A DNA stretch of 64,000 nt from Bradyrhizobium sp. RD5-C2 (GTDB lineage Bacteria > Pseudomonadota > Alphaproteobacteria > Rhizobiales > Xanthobacteraceae), in the NCBI RefSeq assembly GCF_019972155.1, contig NZ_BOVL01000005.1, positions 124,001-188,000 on the forward strand. Direction: 5' to 3'. Every line of letters starts with the position of its first letter. Position 1 is the first letter of the stretch. Shown one piece after another: positions 1 to 9,531 of this stretch. A program made the translations under genes and the position numbers. Under the pieces are notes generated by a model that did no database searches, was not told the DNA's origin, and saw nothing but the letters and a program-made list of their open reading frames with translations.

Positions 1-100
1 CATGGTGACGGCCCGCCCGGTGAGGTATGCGTGGACGGCCGCCGGGCCGAATTCCGGCAAGGTATCGGCTCGCCGCATGCGATTATGAGCGGCTGTTTGG

Positions 101-1216
101 ATGAGACCAGGTCCTGTGCTTGTGGAAGGCGAGCTCGCGTTGCAACGTGACAGGATCGGGGAGCTCGATGGGCTGCGCGCGATCGCATTGCTGACCGTCG
201 TGATCTGGCACTATTTCGGCGCGCCGGACGGTCCGCAGGGCATGCCGTGGAAATTGCTGCATGTCGGCCGCTTCGGCGTCGACCTGTTCTTCATTCTGTC
301 CGGCTATCTCATCACCGATATTCTGCTGCGCTACCGCGCGGCCGAACGATATTACTCGGCCTTCTACGGCAGGCGCGCGTTTCGCATCTGGCCGCTGTAC
401 TACCTGATGTGCGCTGGCGCTCTGATCGGCTGGTATTTTTCGTTAAGCCCTGATCTGTTCGACACCAGGGGCGTGCCCGGCTGGCTGTATCTGTTCGGCT
501 TGCAGAATTTCGGCATGGCCAAGGCGCAGACCGATGGCGCTTACTTTCTGGCCGTAACCTGGTCGCTCGCGATCGAGGAGCAGTTTTATCTGCTGTTTCC
601 TTTGCTGGTCCGGAACATCCCGCCCGAGCGGCTGTTTGCGATCCTGCTCGTGCCGATCCTGATCTGCCCGATCGGGCGCCTGATCGATAGCGCGCTGCCG
701 GACGCCTACGGCTGGTACGTGCTGCCGCAATTCAGGATCGATTCGCTTGCGATCGGCGCGCTGATCGCCTGGTGGCGCCTTTATCGCAAGCCGGATGTCG
801 AGGTCTCCAGACGCGTCGCCGCCATCCTCAAATGGTCGATCATCTCGCTTCCCCTGCTGTGGCTGTTCGGATGGAAGCGCTGGTCGGTGGCGTTCTCGCA
901 CACGCAGGTCGAGATCTTCTTCGGTTCTCTGCTGTTCGTCGTTCTGGAAAATCGCGGCTCGCCAAAACTCGCACTGCTGCGCAGTTCGGTCGCGACCTTC
1001 TTCGCCAGGACGTCCTACGCGGCGTATCTCACCCACCACGTCATCCTGTACCTGCTGTTCGCCGTGCTGCATCAACCGAGGACGGTCGGGAGCCTTGCCG
1101 GCATCTCGCTGACCTTCGGCGCGTTCGCGTTGACGTTCGGCCTGTGTGCCCTGAGCTATCGATATTTCGAACGTCCGCTGCTCGACTTTGCCCACCGGCG
1201 TTTCTCGTTCGGGTGA
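101..1216 (+). CDS. Acyltransferase 3 family membrane protein
   Basis: Integral membrane acyltransferase of the type that O-acylates cell-surface sugars or lipids using acyl donors from the cytoplasmic side. The 371-residue product opens with the family hallmark ELDGLRAIALLTVVIWHYF (about residues 22-40), has RAFRIWPLYYL near residue 95 and WSLAIEEQFYLLFP near residue 155, and shows about ten hydrophobic segments, the usual architecture and length. The ATG at 101 is the only start upstream of the first membrane segment. The acceptor cannot be told from sequence; no polysaccharide cluster is adjacent. The 100 bases before it hold no gene that I can support. Confidence 0.85.
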   Translation: MRPGPVLVEGELALQRDRIGELDGLRAIALLTVVIWHYFGAPDGPQGMPWKLLHVGRFGVDLFFILSGYLITDILLRYRAAERYYSAFYGRRAFRIWPLYYLMCAGALIGWYFSLSPDLFDTRGVPGWLYLFGLQNFGMAKAQTDGAYFLAVTWSLAIEEQFYLLFPLLVRNIPPERLFAILLVPILICPIGRLIDSALPDAYGWYVLPQFRIDSLAIGALIAWWRLYRKPDVEVSRRVAAILKWSIISLPLLWLFGWKRWSVAFSHTQVEIFFGSLLFVVLENRGSPKLALLRSSVATFFARTSYAAYLTHHVILYLLFAVLHQPRTVGSLAGISLTFGAFALTFGLCALSYRYFERPLLDFAHRRFSFG

Positions 1217-1270
1217 GCGAAAGCGGCCCCCGGTGCGCCGCTCGCGGGATCAAGGCTGCGCGTGCCGCAA

Positions 1271-1300
1271 ACAAAAACGCGGCGGGTTGCCCGCCGCGTT
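1271..1300 (-). terminator. Rho-independent terminator of trcR
   Basis: A perfect 11-bp stem (AACGCGGCGGG / CCCGCCGCGTT, 3-base loop) lies at 1276-1300. Read on the minus strand it is followed by a run of T from the A-rich stretch at 1271-1277. It sits 34 bp past the trcR stop. Confidence 0.8.
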
Positions 1301-1333
1301 CGTATCGTGATCGTCGAGAAACGCAGCCGGCGC

Positions 1334-2029
1334 TTACTCCTCGTCGTCGGCCTTCTTGCCGCCGATCGTCTTCAGCTTGGCGAACACGGCATCGACATTG
1401 AGATCGTCGTGCCGCTCGATCGGCTGATCGTCGAGCTCGTCCTTGCGCGTGGTCTCGGAGGCCGGCAGCAGCGTGGCGCCGCCGTAGACGGTCGTGGTCG
1501 GCTTCTCCTTGGCGGCGCGCTGCACCTCGAAATCGAGCTCGATCTGCGAGCACAGGCCGAGCGTCACCGGGTCCATCGGGGTCAGCGTCGACGCGTTCCA
1601 GTGGGTGCGGTCACGTACGCTCGCGATCGTGGTCTTGGTGGTGCCGACCAGACGCATGATCTGGGCGTCCTTGAGTTCGGGGTGGTTGCGCACCAGCCAG
1701 AGGATCGCGCTCGGCCGCTCATGGCGGCGCGACACCGGGGTGTAGCGCGGGCCCTTCTTCTTGGCGGCGGTCGGCAGCACCACCTTGCTCTCCTGGAGCC
1801 TGAGGCGGTAGTTCTGGTCCCGCTCGCCGCGCTCGATCTCCTCGCGGGTCAGCTGGCCGTTGGAAATCGGGTCCATGCCCTTGATGCCCTGGGCGGCGTC
1901 GCCGTCGGCGATGGCGCGCACCTCCAGGGGGTGCATTTTGGTGAAATCGGCCACCTGATCGAACGTCAGGGCGGTATTATCGACCAACCACACGGCAGTC
2001 GCCTTCGGCATCAGCGGTGCGTTGCTCAT
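1334..2029 (-). CDS. trcR: TrcR-type (DUF1013) cell-cycle transcriptional regulator
   Basis: DUF1013 family protein, 231 residues, conserved across alphaproteobacteria, where it is annotated as the cell-cycle transcriptional regulator TrcR. The N-terminal half carries a helix-turn-helix-like region (ALTFDQVADFTKMHPLEVRA near residue 20) and a second HTH-like stretch (AQIMRLVGTTKTTIASVRDR near residue 125), consistent with DNA binding. An in-frame start lies 54 bp upstream, but the ATG at 2029 has GGAGA six bases before it and gives the family's usual N-terminus (MSNAPLMPK). The gene is monocistronic, ending at a strong terminator, and is divergent from ispH. Confidence 0.88.
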   Translation of the reverse strand: MSNAPLMPKATAVWLVDNTALTFDQVADFTKMHPLEVRAIADGDAAQGIKGMDPISNGQLTREEIERGERDQNYRLRLQESKVVLPTAAKKKGPRYTPVSRRHERPSAILWLVRNHPELKDAQIMRLVGTTKTTIASVRDRTHWNASTLTPMDPVTLGLCSQIELDFEVQRAAKEKPTTTVYGGATLLPASETTRKDELDDQPIERHDDLNVDAVFAKLKTIGGKKADDEE

Positions 2030-2269
2030 GGCAAATCTCCTTTGTGCTTCGCCCACCTCTGTAGAGGCGAAGCTGGTAGTCATCGGCGATGACGGGAATT
2101 ATAGGGCCTATATAAGCCCTCCGGGGGGAATGGCGCAATGGGCCAGCAAAATCGCCTTGACAGCGCCCGAAAGCAGTCCCAAGTCCTTATCCTAACTGGC
2201 CGTTCCCCGCCCGCCGGCGAGGGGTGATTCGGTCCCGAGATTGCCCCGAGATTGCCCCGAGACAGCCTG

Positions 2270-3244
2270 ATGTCAGCGAAAAAACCCGATCTTAGAATCG
2301 TGCTTTGTTCCCCCCGCGGCTTTTGCGCCGGGGTGGTCCGCGCCATCGATACGGTCGAACGCGCGCTCACCATTTATGGTGCCCCGGTCTATGTCCGGCA
2401 CGAAATCGTCCATAACAAGTATGTGGTCGACAGCCTGAAGACCAAAGGCGCCATTTTCGTCGAGGAATTGGCCGAAATCCCCGACGATACCAACGCGCCG
2501 GTGGTGTTTTCGGCCCACGGCGTTCCCAAGTCGGTTCCGGCCGAGGCCAAGTCCCGCAATTTCTTCTCGCTGGACGCGACCTGCCCGCTGGTGACCAAGG
2601 TCCATCGCGAGGCGGCGATCCATTTCAAGCGCGGCCGCGAGATCCTCCTGATCGGGCATTCCCATCACCCCGAGGTGGTCGGAACCCTGGGCCAGCTGCC
2701 AGAGGGCGCCGTGACCCTGATCGAGACCGCCGAGGATGCTAAAACCTTCGTGCCGAAGGATCCCGACAACCTCGCCTTCGTGACCCAGACCACGCTGTCG
2801 ATCGACGACACCGCGGAGATCGTGGCGCTGCTCAAGCAACGGTTCCCGAATGTCAACGGTCCGCACAAGGAAGACATCTGCTACGCCACCACCAATCGCC
2901 AGCTCGCGGTGAAGAAGGTGGCGCCGGTGGTCGATGCCCTGATCGTGGTCGGTGCGCCGAACTCGTCGAACTCGCAGCGCCTGCGCGAGGTCGCCGAGCG
3001 CGAGGGCTGCCCCATTGCGATTCTTGCCCAACGTGCCAGCGACATCGACTGGAGCAGGTTTGAAGGCATCACGAGCCTCGGCATCACCGCGGGCGCTTCG
3101 GCGCCAGAAGTGATCGTCGAGGAGATCATGGGCGCCTTCGCCGAGCGCTTCGAGCTTCACGTGGAGACGGTCTCGGCCGCGGAAGAGAACGAGTTCTTCC
3201 CGCTGCCGCGTTCGCTGCGGCCCGACGCTGCCGCCGCGGAATAG
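2270..3244 (+). CDS. ispH: 4-Hydroxy-3-methylbut-2-enyl diphosphate reductase
   Basis: IspH/LytB, the last step of the MEP isoprenoid pathway: it reduces HMBPP to IPP and DMAPP using a [4Fe-4S] cluster in the cytoplasm. The three cluster cysteines are visible as Cys19 (GFCAGV), Cys105 ([11 protein letters not shown]) and Cys204 ([10 protein letters not shown]), together with the conserved SAHGVP and [10 protein letters not shown] motifs; 324 residues is the normal length. A TTG lies 18 bp upstream in frame, but the ATG gives the usual start [19 protein letters not shown]. It is followed after 5 bp by thrB, so the two are probably co-transcribed. Confidence 0.97.
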   Translation: MSAKKPDLRIVLCSPRGFCAGVVRAIDTVERALTIYGAPVYVRHEIVHNKYVVDSLKTKGAIFVEELAEIPDDTNAPVVFSAHGVPKSVPAEAKSRNFFSLDATCPLVTKVHREAAIHFKRGREILLIGHSHHPEVVGTLGQLPEGAVTLIETAEDAKTFVPKDPDNLAFVTQTTLSIDDTAEIVALLKQRFPNVNGPHKEDICYATTNRQLAVKKVAPVVDALIVVGAPNSSNSQRLREVAEREGCPIAILAQRASDIDWSRFEGITSLGITAGASAPEVIVEEIMGAFAERFELHVETVSAAEENEFFPLPRSLRPDAAAAE

Positions 3245-3249
3245 ACCAT

Positions 3250-4230
3250 ATGGCGGTCTACACCGACGTTGCCGCCGAAGACCTCGCGGAATTCCTCAAG
3301 AGCTACGACATCGGCGAATTGCTCTCCTACAAGGGCATCGCCGAGGGCGTCGAGAATTCGAACTTCCTGCTGCACACCAGCCAGGGCGCGTACATCCTCA
3401 CGCTCTACGAGAAGCGTGTGGCCGAGGACGACCTGCCGTATTTCCTGTCGCTGATGGCGCACCTCGCCGCGCGCGGTGTGTCGTGCCCGCAGCCGGCGCG
3501 CAACCGCAGGGGTGAGGTCTACAGCCGGCTCGCCGGCCGGCCGGCGGCGATCATCAACTTCCTCGAAGGCATGTGGCCGCGGCGGCCGAACGTGGCGCAT
3601 TGCTCCGGCGTCGGCGAAGCGCTGGCCAGGATGCATCTGGCCGGCCGCGACTTTCCGCTGGTCCGCGAGAATCCGCTGTCGGTCGCCGGCTGGCGGCCGC
3701 TGTTCGATCTCGCCGCCGCGCGGGCCGACAGCGTGCAGACGGGTCTGCACGACTTCATCGCGCGCGAGCTCGATCATCTCGAAGCCGCGTGGCCGGCGGA
3801 TCTGCCGGTCGGCGTGATCCATGCCGACCTGTTTCCCGACAACGTCTTCTTCCTCGGCGACAAGGTCTCGGGCCTGATCGACTTTCCGTTCGCCTGCAAC
3901 GATATCCTGGCCTACGACGTTGCGATCTGCCTCAACGCCTGGTGCTTCGAGCCGGATCATTCCTTCAACGTCACCAAGGCGCGCGCGCTGCTCAATGCCT
4001 ATGGCCGCGAGCGGCAATTGTCGGCGGCGGAACAGGCTGCGCTGCCGCTGCTCGCGCGCGGCGCCGCGCTCCGTTTCCTGCTGACGCGCCTGGTCGATTT
4101 CCTCAACGTGCCCGAGGGTGCGCTGGTGCAGCCGAAGGATCCGCTGGAATACGTCCGCAAGCTGCGCTTCCATCAGAACGTCGCTGCTATCAATGACTAC
4201 GGCATCACGCCGGCCGGATGCACGGCGTGA
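3250..4230 (+). CDS. thrB: Homoserine kinase (APH-fold type)
   Basis: Phosphorylates L-homoserine to O-phosphohomoserine in threonine synthesis. This is the alphaproteobacterial ThrB that has an aminoglycoside-phosphotransferase-like kinase fold, not the GHMP kinase of enterobacteria. The catalytic loop HADLFPDN (residues 191-198) and the metal-binding [11 protein letters not shown] just after it are intact, as is the N-terminal [11 protein letters not shown] segment. The 326-residue length is typical. It lies 5 bp after ispH and overlaps rnhA by 13 bp, the ispH-thrB-rnhA order I know from other Rhizobiales. Confidence 0.95.
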   Translation: MAVYTDVAAEDLAEFLKSYDIGELLSYKGIAEGVENSNFLLHTSQGAYILTLYEKRVAEDDLPYFLSLMAHLAARGVSCPQPARNRRGEVYSRLAGRPAAIINFLEGMWPRRPNVAHCSGVGEALARMHLAGRDFPLVRENPLSVAGWRPLFDLAAARADSVQTGLHDFIARELDHLEAAWPADLPVGVIHADLFPDNVFFLGDKVSGLIDFPFACNDILAYDVAICLNAWCFEPDHSFNVTKARALLNAYGRERQLSAAEQAALPLLARGAALRFLLTRLVDFLNVPEGALVQPKDPLEYVRKLRFHQNVAAINDYGITPAGCTA

Positions 4231-4679
4231 GCGACAAGCCGCATGTGATCGTCTTCACCGATGGTGCCTGCTCCGGAAACCCCGGACCGGGCGGCTGGGG
4301 CGCGATCCTCAGATTCGGCGACGTCGAGAAGGAATTGAAGGGCGGCGAGGCGCACACCACCAACAACCGGATGGAGCTGATGGCGGCGATCTCGGCGCTG
4401 GAAGCCCTGAAGAAGCCCTGCGTGGTCGACCTCACCACCGACAGCCAGTACGTCCGTCAGGGCATTACCGCCTGGATTCACGGCTGGAAGCGCAACGGCT
4501 GGCGCACCGCCGACAAGAAGCCGGTGAAGAATGTCGAGCTGTGGCAGCGCCTCGACGCCGCGCTGAAGCCGCACGAGGTGCGCTGGCACTGGATCAAGGG
4601 CCATGCCGGCCACGCCGAGAACGAACGCGCCGACGAGCTGGCGCGCGAGGGCGTGGCGATGGCGCGGCTGAAGGGGTAA
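4218..4679 (+). CDS. rnhA: Ribonuclease HI
   Basis: Degrades the RNA strand of RNA-DNA hybrids (primer and R-loop removal). The four catalytic carboxylates are present: Asp15 ([16 protein letters not shown]), Glu53 (NNRMELMAA), Asp75 (TTDSQYV) and Asp139 (ERADELA). The product is 153 residues. The ATG at 4218 lies inside thrB; a GTG at 4227 overlaps the thrB stop as GTGA and is an equally good start, so translation is probably coupled to thrB. Confidence 0.96.
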   Translation: MHGVSDKPHVIVFTDGACSGNPGPGGWGAILRFGDVEKELKGGEAHTTNNRMELMAAISALEALKKPCVVDLTTDSQYVRQGITAWIHGWKRNGWRTADKKPVKNVELWQRLDAALKPHEVRWHWIKGHAGHAENERADELAREGVAMARLKG

Positions 4680-4733
4680 GGGCGGCGAGCGCCGGCTGCG
4701 CATCAGCGATCCCGGCTATCGCCATACCCAAAA

Positions 4734-4865
4734 CTGTCATCGCCCGCGAAAGCGGGCGATCCAGTATTCCAGAGACAGTGGCAATTGAAACGTGAGGCCG
4801 CCGCGGCGTACTGGGTTGCCCGGTCCATGTGCGCAATTGCGCACAGGCCGGGCAACGACAGTGTG
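4734..4865. repeat. Dispersed intergenic repeat, CTGTCATCGCCCGCG family
   Basis: Lies between convergent rnhA and the peroxiredoxin gene. It begins CTGTCATCGCCCGCGAAAG, and the first 35 bases or so are closely matched by a second copy at 51110-51215. It contains CCCGCGAAAGCGGG and, at 4828-4845, an 18-bp perfect palindrome TGTGCGCAATTGCGCACA flanked by outer arms GTTGCCCGG / CCGGGCAAC, so the right half can fold into one long hairpin. Confidence 0.7.
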
Positions 4866-4879
4866 CGCGCGGCGTCAGC

Positions 4880-5365
4880 TCAGAGCTGCCCGAGCAGCGT
4901 GTCGCCGCCGGAGACCTCGACCTTGCCAGGAGCCGGCTCCTTGTTGAGCTTCTTCACCACGCCGTCCTCGACCAGCATCGAGTAGCGGTGGGAGCGGATG
5001 CCGAGACCGTTGCCGGAGGCGTCGAGCTCCATGCCGATCGCCTTGGCGAAGTCGGCGTTACCGTCGGCCAGGAAGACGGCTTCGTCGCGCTGGTCGGTGT
5101 CGCGCTTCCAGGCGTTCATCACGAAGGCATCGTTGACCGAGACGATCGCGATGGTGTCGACGCCCTTGTTCTTCATGGCATAGGCGTTGAGGAAGATGCT
5201 CGGCAGATGCATCTTGTGGCAGGTGCCGGTGTAGGCGCCGGGCACTGCGAACAGGGCGACCTTCTTGCCCTTGAAAATGTCTTCGGTGGTTTTGACCTGC
5301 GGACCCTCGGCGGTCATTACGCGAAACTTGGCTTCCGGCAGCTTGTCGCCAACATTGATCGTCAT
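4880..5365 (-). CDS. Peroxiredoxin (Prx5-like, atypical 2-Cys family)
   Basis: Thiol peroxidase that reduces H2O2 and organic hydroperoxides, cytoplasmic. The peroxidatic cysteine is in PGAYTGTCHKMHLP (Cys49), matching PxxxTxxC, and the family segment IAIVSVNDAFVMNAW follows. 161 residues is the normal length for bacterial Prx5/redoxin proteins. The ATG at 5365 has GGGAGA six bases upstream, so I prefer it over an in-frame start 81 bp earlier. No glutaredoxin domain is fused. It is 108 bp downstream of the DUF924 gene on the same strand. Confidence 0.9.
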   Translation of the reverse strand: MTINVGDKLPEAKFRVMTAEGPQVKTTEDIFKGKKVALFAVPGAYTGTCHKMHLPSIFLNAYAMKNKGVDTIAIVSVNDAFVMNAWKRDTDQRDEAVFLADGNADFAKAIGMELDASGNGLGIRSHRYSMLVEDGVVKKLNKEPAPGKVEVSGGDTLLGQL

Positions 5366-5473
5366 CGTTGTTCTCCCTCGGTGAAGCGGAATTGTCTTAA
5401 ACCCGGCCGTGGGATCGCACAATACGAGCTGATGGAGGAACGGCAATGCGGGAAGCCGGTCACCGTTCCGTCA

Positions 5474-6031
5474 TCAGCCGGAAAACCCGCCGGCGTCGAG
5501 AAAGGCCTGTTCGTCGGCGGTGGTTTCCCGGCCAAGCACCCGATTACGGTGCGGGAAGCGGCCGAACCGGCGGATGATGTCGGCGTGGTCCTCGGCATAT
5601 TTCAGGTTGTCGGGATGGCAGTCGTATTGCCGGAACAGCGTCACGCAACGCTGCTGGTCGTCGAGGTCTTCCGAATGCTCGAAAGGCAGATAGAGGAATT
5701 CGCGCAGCACCGGGTCGGTCCGCGCGTCGACGCCGCGGTCGATGGCGCGCCTTGCCACGTCACGCGCCAGCGCATCACTTGAAAAGGTCCTGGCGTCGCC
5801 TCGAAACAGGTTTCGCGGAAACTGGTCGAGCACGATGGTCAGCGCCAGCGCGCCGTCGTCGCTCGCCTCCCATGACGACAATTCGCCGGCAGCCGCCTTC
5901 TGCCAGGTGGCAAGGAAGCGGCTGCGGATTTCGGCATCGAAGGTGTCGTCGTGCGTGTACCAGTGGTCGCGGCCGGCTTCTCGCCAGAACGCGATGACGT
6001 CGGCGGGCGTCGCGATGCGAGCGTCAGTCAT
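5474..6031 (-). CDS. DUF924 family protein
   Basis: Conserved protein of 185 residues with the DUF924 pattern: ADVIAFWREAG at the N-terminus, ALTIVLDQFPRNLFRG near residue 65, LREFLYLPFEHSED near residue 108 and a C-terminal GRFPHRNRVLGRETTADE. The fold is predicted helical and TPR-like; the biochemical role is unknown. It lies 27 bp downstream of the acyl-CoA ligase gene and may share its transcript. Confidence 0.85.
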   Translation of the reverse strand: MTDARIATPADVIAFWREAGRDHWYTHDDTFDAEIRSRFLATWQKAAAGELSSWEASDDGALALTIVLDQFPRNLFRGDARTFSSDALARDVARRAIDRGVDARTDPVLREFLYLPFEHSEDLDDQQRCVTLFRQYDCHPDNLKYAEDHADIIRRFGRFPHRNRVLGRETTADEQAFLDAGGFSG

Positions 6032-6058
6032 GTCCGGCCAACACCCGCATCACCTGCT

Positions 6059-7741
6059 TCAGGCCGCGGCCTTCTTCTCGTCGCGCAGCTCGCGGCGCAG
6101 GATCTTGCCGACATTGGTCTTCGGCAGATCGGCCCTGAACTCGATCTGCTTCGGCACTTTGTAGGCCGTGAGCTGGGTGGCGGCGAACTTGATGATGTCC
6201 TCGGCGGTGACGCTCGGGTCCTTCTTGACCACGAAGGCCTTCACGGCCTCACCGGACTTCGCGTCGGGCACGCCGATCACGGCGCATTCGAGCACGCCCG
6301 GATGGCTCGCCAGCACTTCCTCGATCTCGTTCGGATAGACGTTGAAGCCCGAGACCAGGATCATGTCCTTCTTGCGGTCGACGATCTTGGTGTAGCCCTT
6401 CTCGTCCATCACGCCGATGTCGCCGGTGCGGAAATAGCCATCCGCCGTCATCACCTTGGCGGTCTCGTCAGGCCTGTTCCAGTACCCCGACATCACCTGC
6501 GGGCCCTTGGCGCAGATTTCGCCGGCTTCGCCGAGCGGCAGTTCATTGCCGTCGTCGTCGCGGATCGAGAGCCAGGTCGAGGGGACCGGAAGGCCGATCG
6601 TCCCGGAGAACTCTGTGATCGTCGCGGGATTGCACGTCAGGGTCGGCGAGGTCTCGGACAGACCATAGCCTTCCGACAACGAGATTCCCGTGACTTTCAG
6701 CCATTTCTCCGCGACCGGCTTTTGCGTCGCCATGCCGCCGCCATTGGCGATCTTCAGCTTGGAGAAATCCAGCTTGTCGAAGCCTGGCGTGTTCAACAGG
6801 CCATTATAGAGCGTGTTGACGGCCGGGAAAAAGCTGACCTGATATTTCGCCAGCTCCTTGATGAAGCCGGCCATGTCGCGCGGATTGGGGATCAACAGAT
6901 TGGTGCCGCCGGAGCGCACGCCCAGCAGGTAGCACGCCGTCAGAGCGAAGATGTGATAGAGCGGCAGCGCGCAGACGATCACCATCTGGTCGACGATCGG
7001 CGGCTTCTTCAGCGCCGGCTGCAGCCAGGCGTCATTCTGCAGCACGTTGGCGAGTACGTTCTGGTGGATCAGCGTGGCGCCCTTGGAGACGCCCGTGGTG
7101 CCGCCGGTATATTGCAGGAAGGCGACGTCCTGGCGCGTCAGCACCGGCTTGTTGAGCTTCATGCCGCGGCCGGCCGACAGCGCCTCGTTGAAGCCGACCG
7201 CACCCGGGATCGACCAGGCCGGCACCATCTTCTTCACCCGGCGCACCACCAGGTTGACGATGACGCCCTTGAAGCCGAGCAGGTCGCCCATGCTGCCGAC
7301 GATCACCTGCTTCACCGCGGTGTTAGGCAGTACCTTCTGCACGGTGGTGGCGAAGTTCTCCAGCACGATGATCGCTTCCGCGCCGGAATCCTTGAGCTGA
7401 TGCTCGAGCTCGCGCGGGGTGTAGAGCGGATTGACGTTGACCACGGCATAGCCGGCGCGCAACACGGCGGCGGTCGCGACCGGATATTGCAGCACGTTCG
7501 GCATCATCAGCGCGACGCGTGCGCCCTTCTGCAGGCCCTTGCTCTGCAGGTAGGCGCCGAGCGCCGTCGACATCTCGTCGAGCTCGCGATAGGTGATCGC
7601 CTTGTCCATGCAGATGAACGCCTTGCGATCGGCGAACTTCTTGAAGCTCTCTTCCAGCAATTCGACCAGCGACGAATATTGCGTGACGTCGATATCGGCG
7701 GGCACGCCGGCCGGATAATGCTTGAGCCAGATGCGCTCCAT
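6059..7741 (-). CDS. fadD: Long-chain fatty acid-CoA ligase
   Basis: AMP-forming ligase that activates fatty acids to acyl-CoA for beta-oxidation or lipid synthesis. Visible are the P-loop-like YTGGTTGVSKGA, the GYGLSETSP motif, the adenylate-binding GYFRTGDIGVMDEKGY with DRKKDMILVSGFNVYP, and the C-terminal catalytic lysine in KTNVGKILRREL. The product is 560 residues and starts MERIWLKHYPAG, the usual FadD opening. The ATG at 7741 has GAGGGA nine bases upstream; an ATG at 7750 is an alternative. It leads a minus-strand run with the DUF924 gene. Confidence 0.93.
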   Translation of the reverse strand: MERIWLKHYPAGVPADIDVTQYSSLVELLEESFKKFADRKAFICMDKAITYRELDEMSTALGAYLQSKGLQKGARVALMMPNVLQYPVATAAVLRAGYAVVNVNPLYTPRELEHQLKDSGAEAIIVLENFATTVQKVLPNTAVKQVIVGSMGDLLGFKGVIVNLVVRRVKKMVPAWSIPGAVGFNEALSAGRGMKLNKPVLTRQDVAFLQYTGGTTGVSKGATLIHQNVLANVLQNDAWLQPALKKPPIVDQMVIVCALPLYHIFALTACYLLGVRSGGTNLLIPNPRDMAGFIKELAKYQVSFFPAVNTLYNGLLNTPGFDKLDFSKLKIANGGGMATQKPVAEKWLKVTGISLSEGYGLSETSPTLTCNPATITEFSGTIGLPVPSTWLSIRDDDGNELPLGEAGEICAKGPQVMSGYWNRPDETAKVMTADGYFRTGDIGVMDEKGYTKIVDRKKDMILVSGFNVYPNEIEEVLASHPGVLECAVIGVPDAKSGEAVKAFVVKKDPSVTAEDIIKFAATQLTAYKVPKQIEFRADLPKTNVGKILRRELRDEKKAAA

Positions 7742-7906
7742 AATGGCCATTCCCTCTCTCAAATTTTGGCTGACGTCCCGGATTGCTTCCGGGTTTTCCG
7801 GTCCTTGACCGTGTTATTTCAGGCAGTATTGAGCGATGCCGCGGCCAATGGCAAGCCGCTGCGCGCTATCGACGCATTGGGAATTCGGAGAGGGCCGCCG
7901 CTCTGC

Positions 7907-9334
7907 TTAGCCTGCCGGCTTGGCGTCGGCCTTCGGCTTCTCGGCCTTGGGCTTCGCAGCAGGCTTTGCCGCCGCCGGCTTGCCGGCAGGCTTTGCGGCG
8001 GCCGGCTTGTCCGCGGCGGGCTTCGCAGCTGCGGCATCCGGCTTGGCGTTGGCGTGACGCACCGGCTTGGCCGCCGGCTTGTTGTCCGACTTGGAAGCGC
8101 TCTTGGCATCACCCTTGGCGTCGTCGGCCGCATCGGACTTCTTGCCGGCGACACGGGTGTGCTTGCCCTTGGCGCGCTTGGCCGGCTGCAGCTTCTCGGT
8201 GTCGGCATCGACCGCGGCGATCAGCGCAGCCCCGGTCTTGGTCGGTCCCGTATAAACCACGACCGGTTCGGACGCCGCCGCCGGCTGCGCCAGCATGTCG
8301 GCCGGTTTGGTCGGCATCGCGGCCTGCAGGCCCGAGGCGAAGAAGCTCACGCCGCTGTCGCCGTTGGTGCTCGCGCCGGCGCTGGCGACGGTGTCTTCTC
8401 CGTCCTCGTCGCTGGCGGGCCGCTTGTGCTTGGCGCCGCACATCTCCTCGCGCAGGTTCGGCGGGGTGGTATCGATCGGCACCAGATTGTCGACGGTGCC
8501 GAGCGAGGGCCGCAGCCACGCCAGCCCGTTATTGGCAAAGCCGCGATCCAGGAGCTGCGCGGCGCGGATCGCGCGCATGCGGCCCGAGGAGGCGCCGAGC
8601 ACCACGGCGATCAGCCGCTTGCCGTCGCGCGTCGCCGACGCCACGAGATTGTAGCCGGAGGCGCAGATGAAGCCGGTCTTGAAGCCGTCGGCGCCGGGAT
8701 AGCGGCCGATCAGCTTGTTGAAGTTCTGGGTGACGCGGCGGCCGAAGCGGATCGACGGGATGTGGACGAAATACTCGTATTCCGGCAGGTCGCGGATGAT
8801 GGCGCGGGCGAGGATCGCCATGTCGCGCGCCGAGGTGATCTGGCCATCGGCAGGCAGGCCGTTCGGGTTGACGTAGCTCGTTTGCGTCATGCCGAGCTTT
8901 TGCGCGGTCTGGTTCATTTCGCCGGCAAAGCCGTCGATCGAGCCGCCGATGCCCTCGGCCAGCACCACGGCCATGTCGTTGGCCGACTTCACCAGCATCA
9001 TCTTGAGCGCGTTGTCGACGGTGACCTGGGTGCCGGGCCGAAGGCCCATCTTCGAGGGCGACTGTGATGACGCAGTCGGCGACACCGTGAGCAGCGTGTC
9101 GAGCGACACCCGGCCATCCTTGACCGCCTTCAGCGTCACATAGGCGGTCATCAGCTTGCTGAGCGAGGCCGGATACCACGGCATAGTGGCGTTGTCGGCC
9201 TGCAGCACCTTTCCGGAATCGGCCTCGACGACCAGCAGCGCCTCGGCTTGCGCGATCTGCGGCGTTGCGATGGCGAGCATCGCGACGGCCAGAATCCATT
9301 TCAACGACGGGCGCAGCGGGCGAGGAAAATACAC
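7907..9334 (-). CDS. Exported serine D-alanyl-D-alanine carboxypeptidase with Lys/Ala/Pro-rich tail
   Basis: Penicillin-binding-protein-type D,D-carboxypeptidase (DacA/DacF, peptidase S11) that trims peptidoglycan pentapeptides in the periplasm. The signal peptide ends near residue 30 (QIAQA-EALL). The active-site motifs are SLSK (57-60), SAND (117-120) and KTG (219-221), all intact. The catalytic core ends near residue 280. The last 190 residues are low-complexity, and the final 100 or so are dominated by Lys, Ala and Pro (repeated AAKPA). There is no SPOR domain and no clear C-terminal amphipathic anchor helix. The start is GTG. The basic tail could bind wall polymer or envelope; that is inference. 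Confidence 0.9.
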   Translation of the reverse strand: MYFPRPLRPSLKWILAVAMLAIATPQIAQAEALLVVEADSGKVLQADNATMPWYPASLSKLMTAYVTLKAVKDGRVSLDTLLTVSPTASSQSPSKMGLRPGTQVTVDNALKMMLVKSANDMAVVLAEGIGGSIDGFAGEMNQTAQKLGMTQTSYVNPNGLPADGQITSARDMAILARAIIRDLPEYEYFVHIPSIRFGRRVTQNFNKLIGRYPGADGFKTGFICASGYNLVASATRDGKRLIAVVLGASSGRMRAIRAAQLLDRGFANNGLAWLRPSLGTVDNLVPIDTTPPNLREEMCGAKHKRPASDEDGEDTVASAGASTNGDSGVSFFASGLQAAMPTKPADMLAQPAAASEPVVVYTGPTKTGAALIAAVDADTEKLQPAKRAKGKHTRVAGKKSDAADDAKGDAKSASKSDNKPAAKPVRHANAKPDAAAAKPAADKPAAAKPAGKPAAAKPAAKPKAEKPKADAKPAG

Positions 9335-9531
9335 GACGGTTCCGGTCCTTTGAGACCCGCCTTCGAGAAGGAGGTCTTGCGATGTGACGTACGGGTTTCA
9401 AGCGTGTCCGGCGCCGCATTGCGGCGATGCAAACCTATACCGGCTTGCCAGCTGAGAACAGAGGCCGGCCAATTATATCGTGGACGAAATCGGCTGAATT
9501 TCGGCAGCCGCCTCAATTGGAAAGGGCAGAA

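Noticed and set aside
5951..9067. Very long open frame (over 1000 codons) on the plus strand
   Set aside because: It runs antisense to the acyl-CoA ligase and the carboxypeptidase, both of which have intact motifs. The predicted product is Arg/His/Asp-rich with no domains, a typical high-GC mirror frame.
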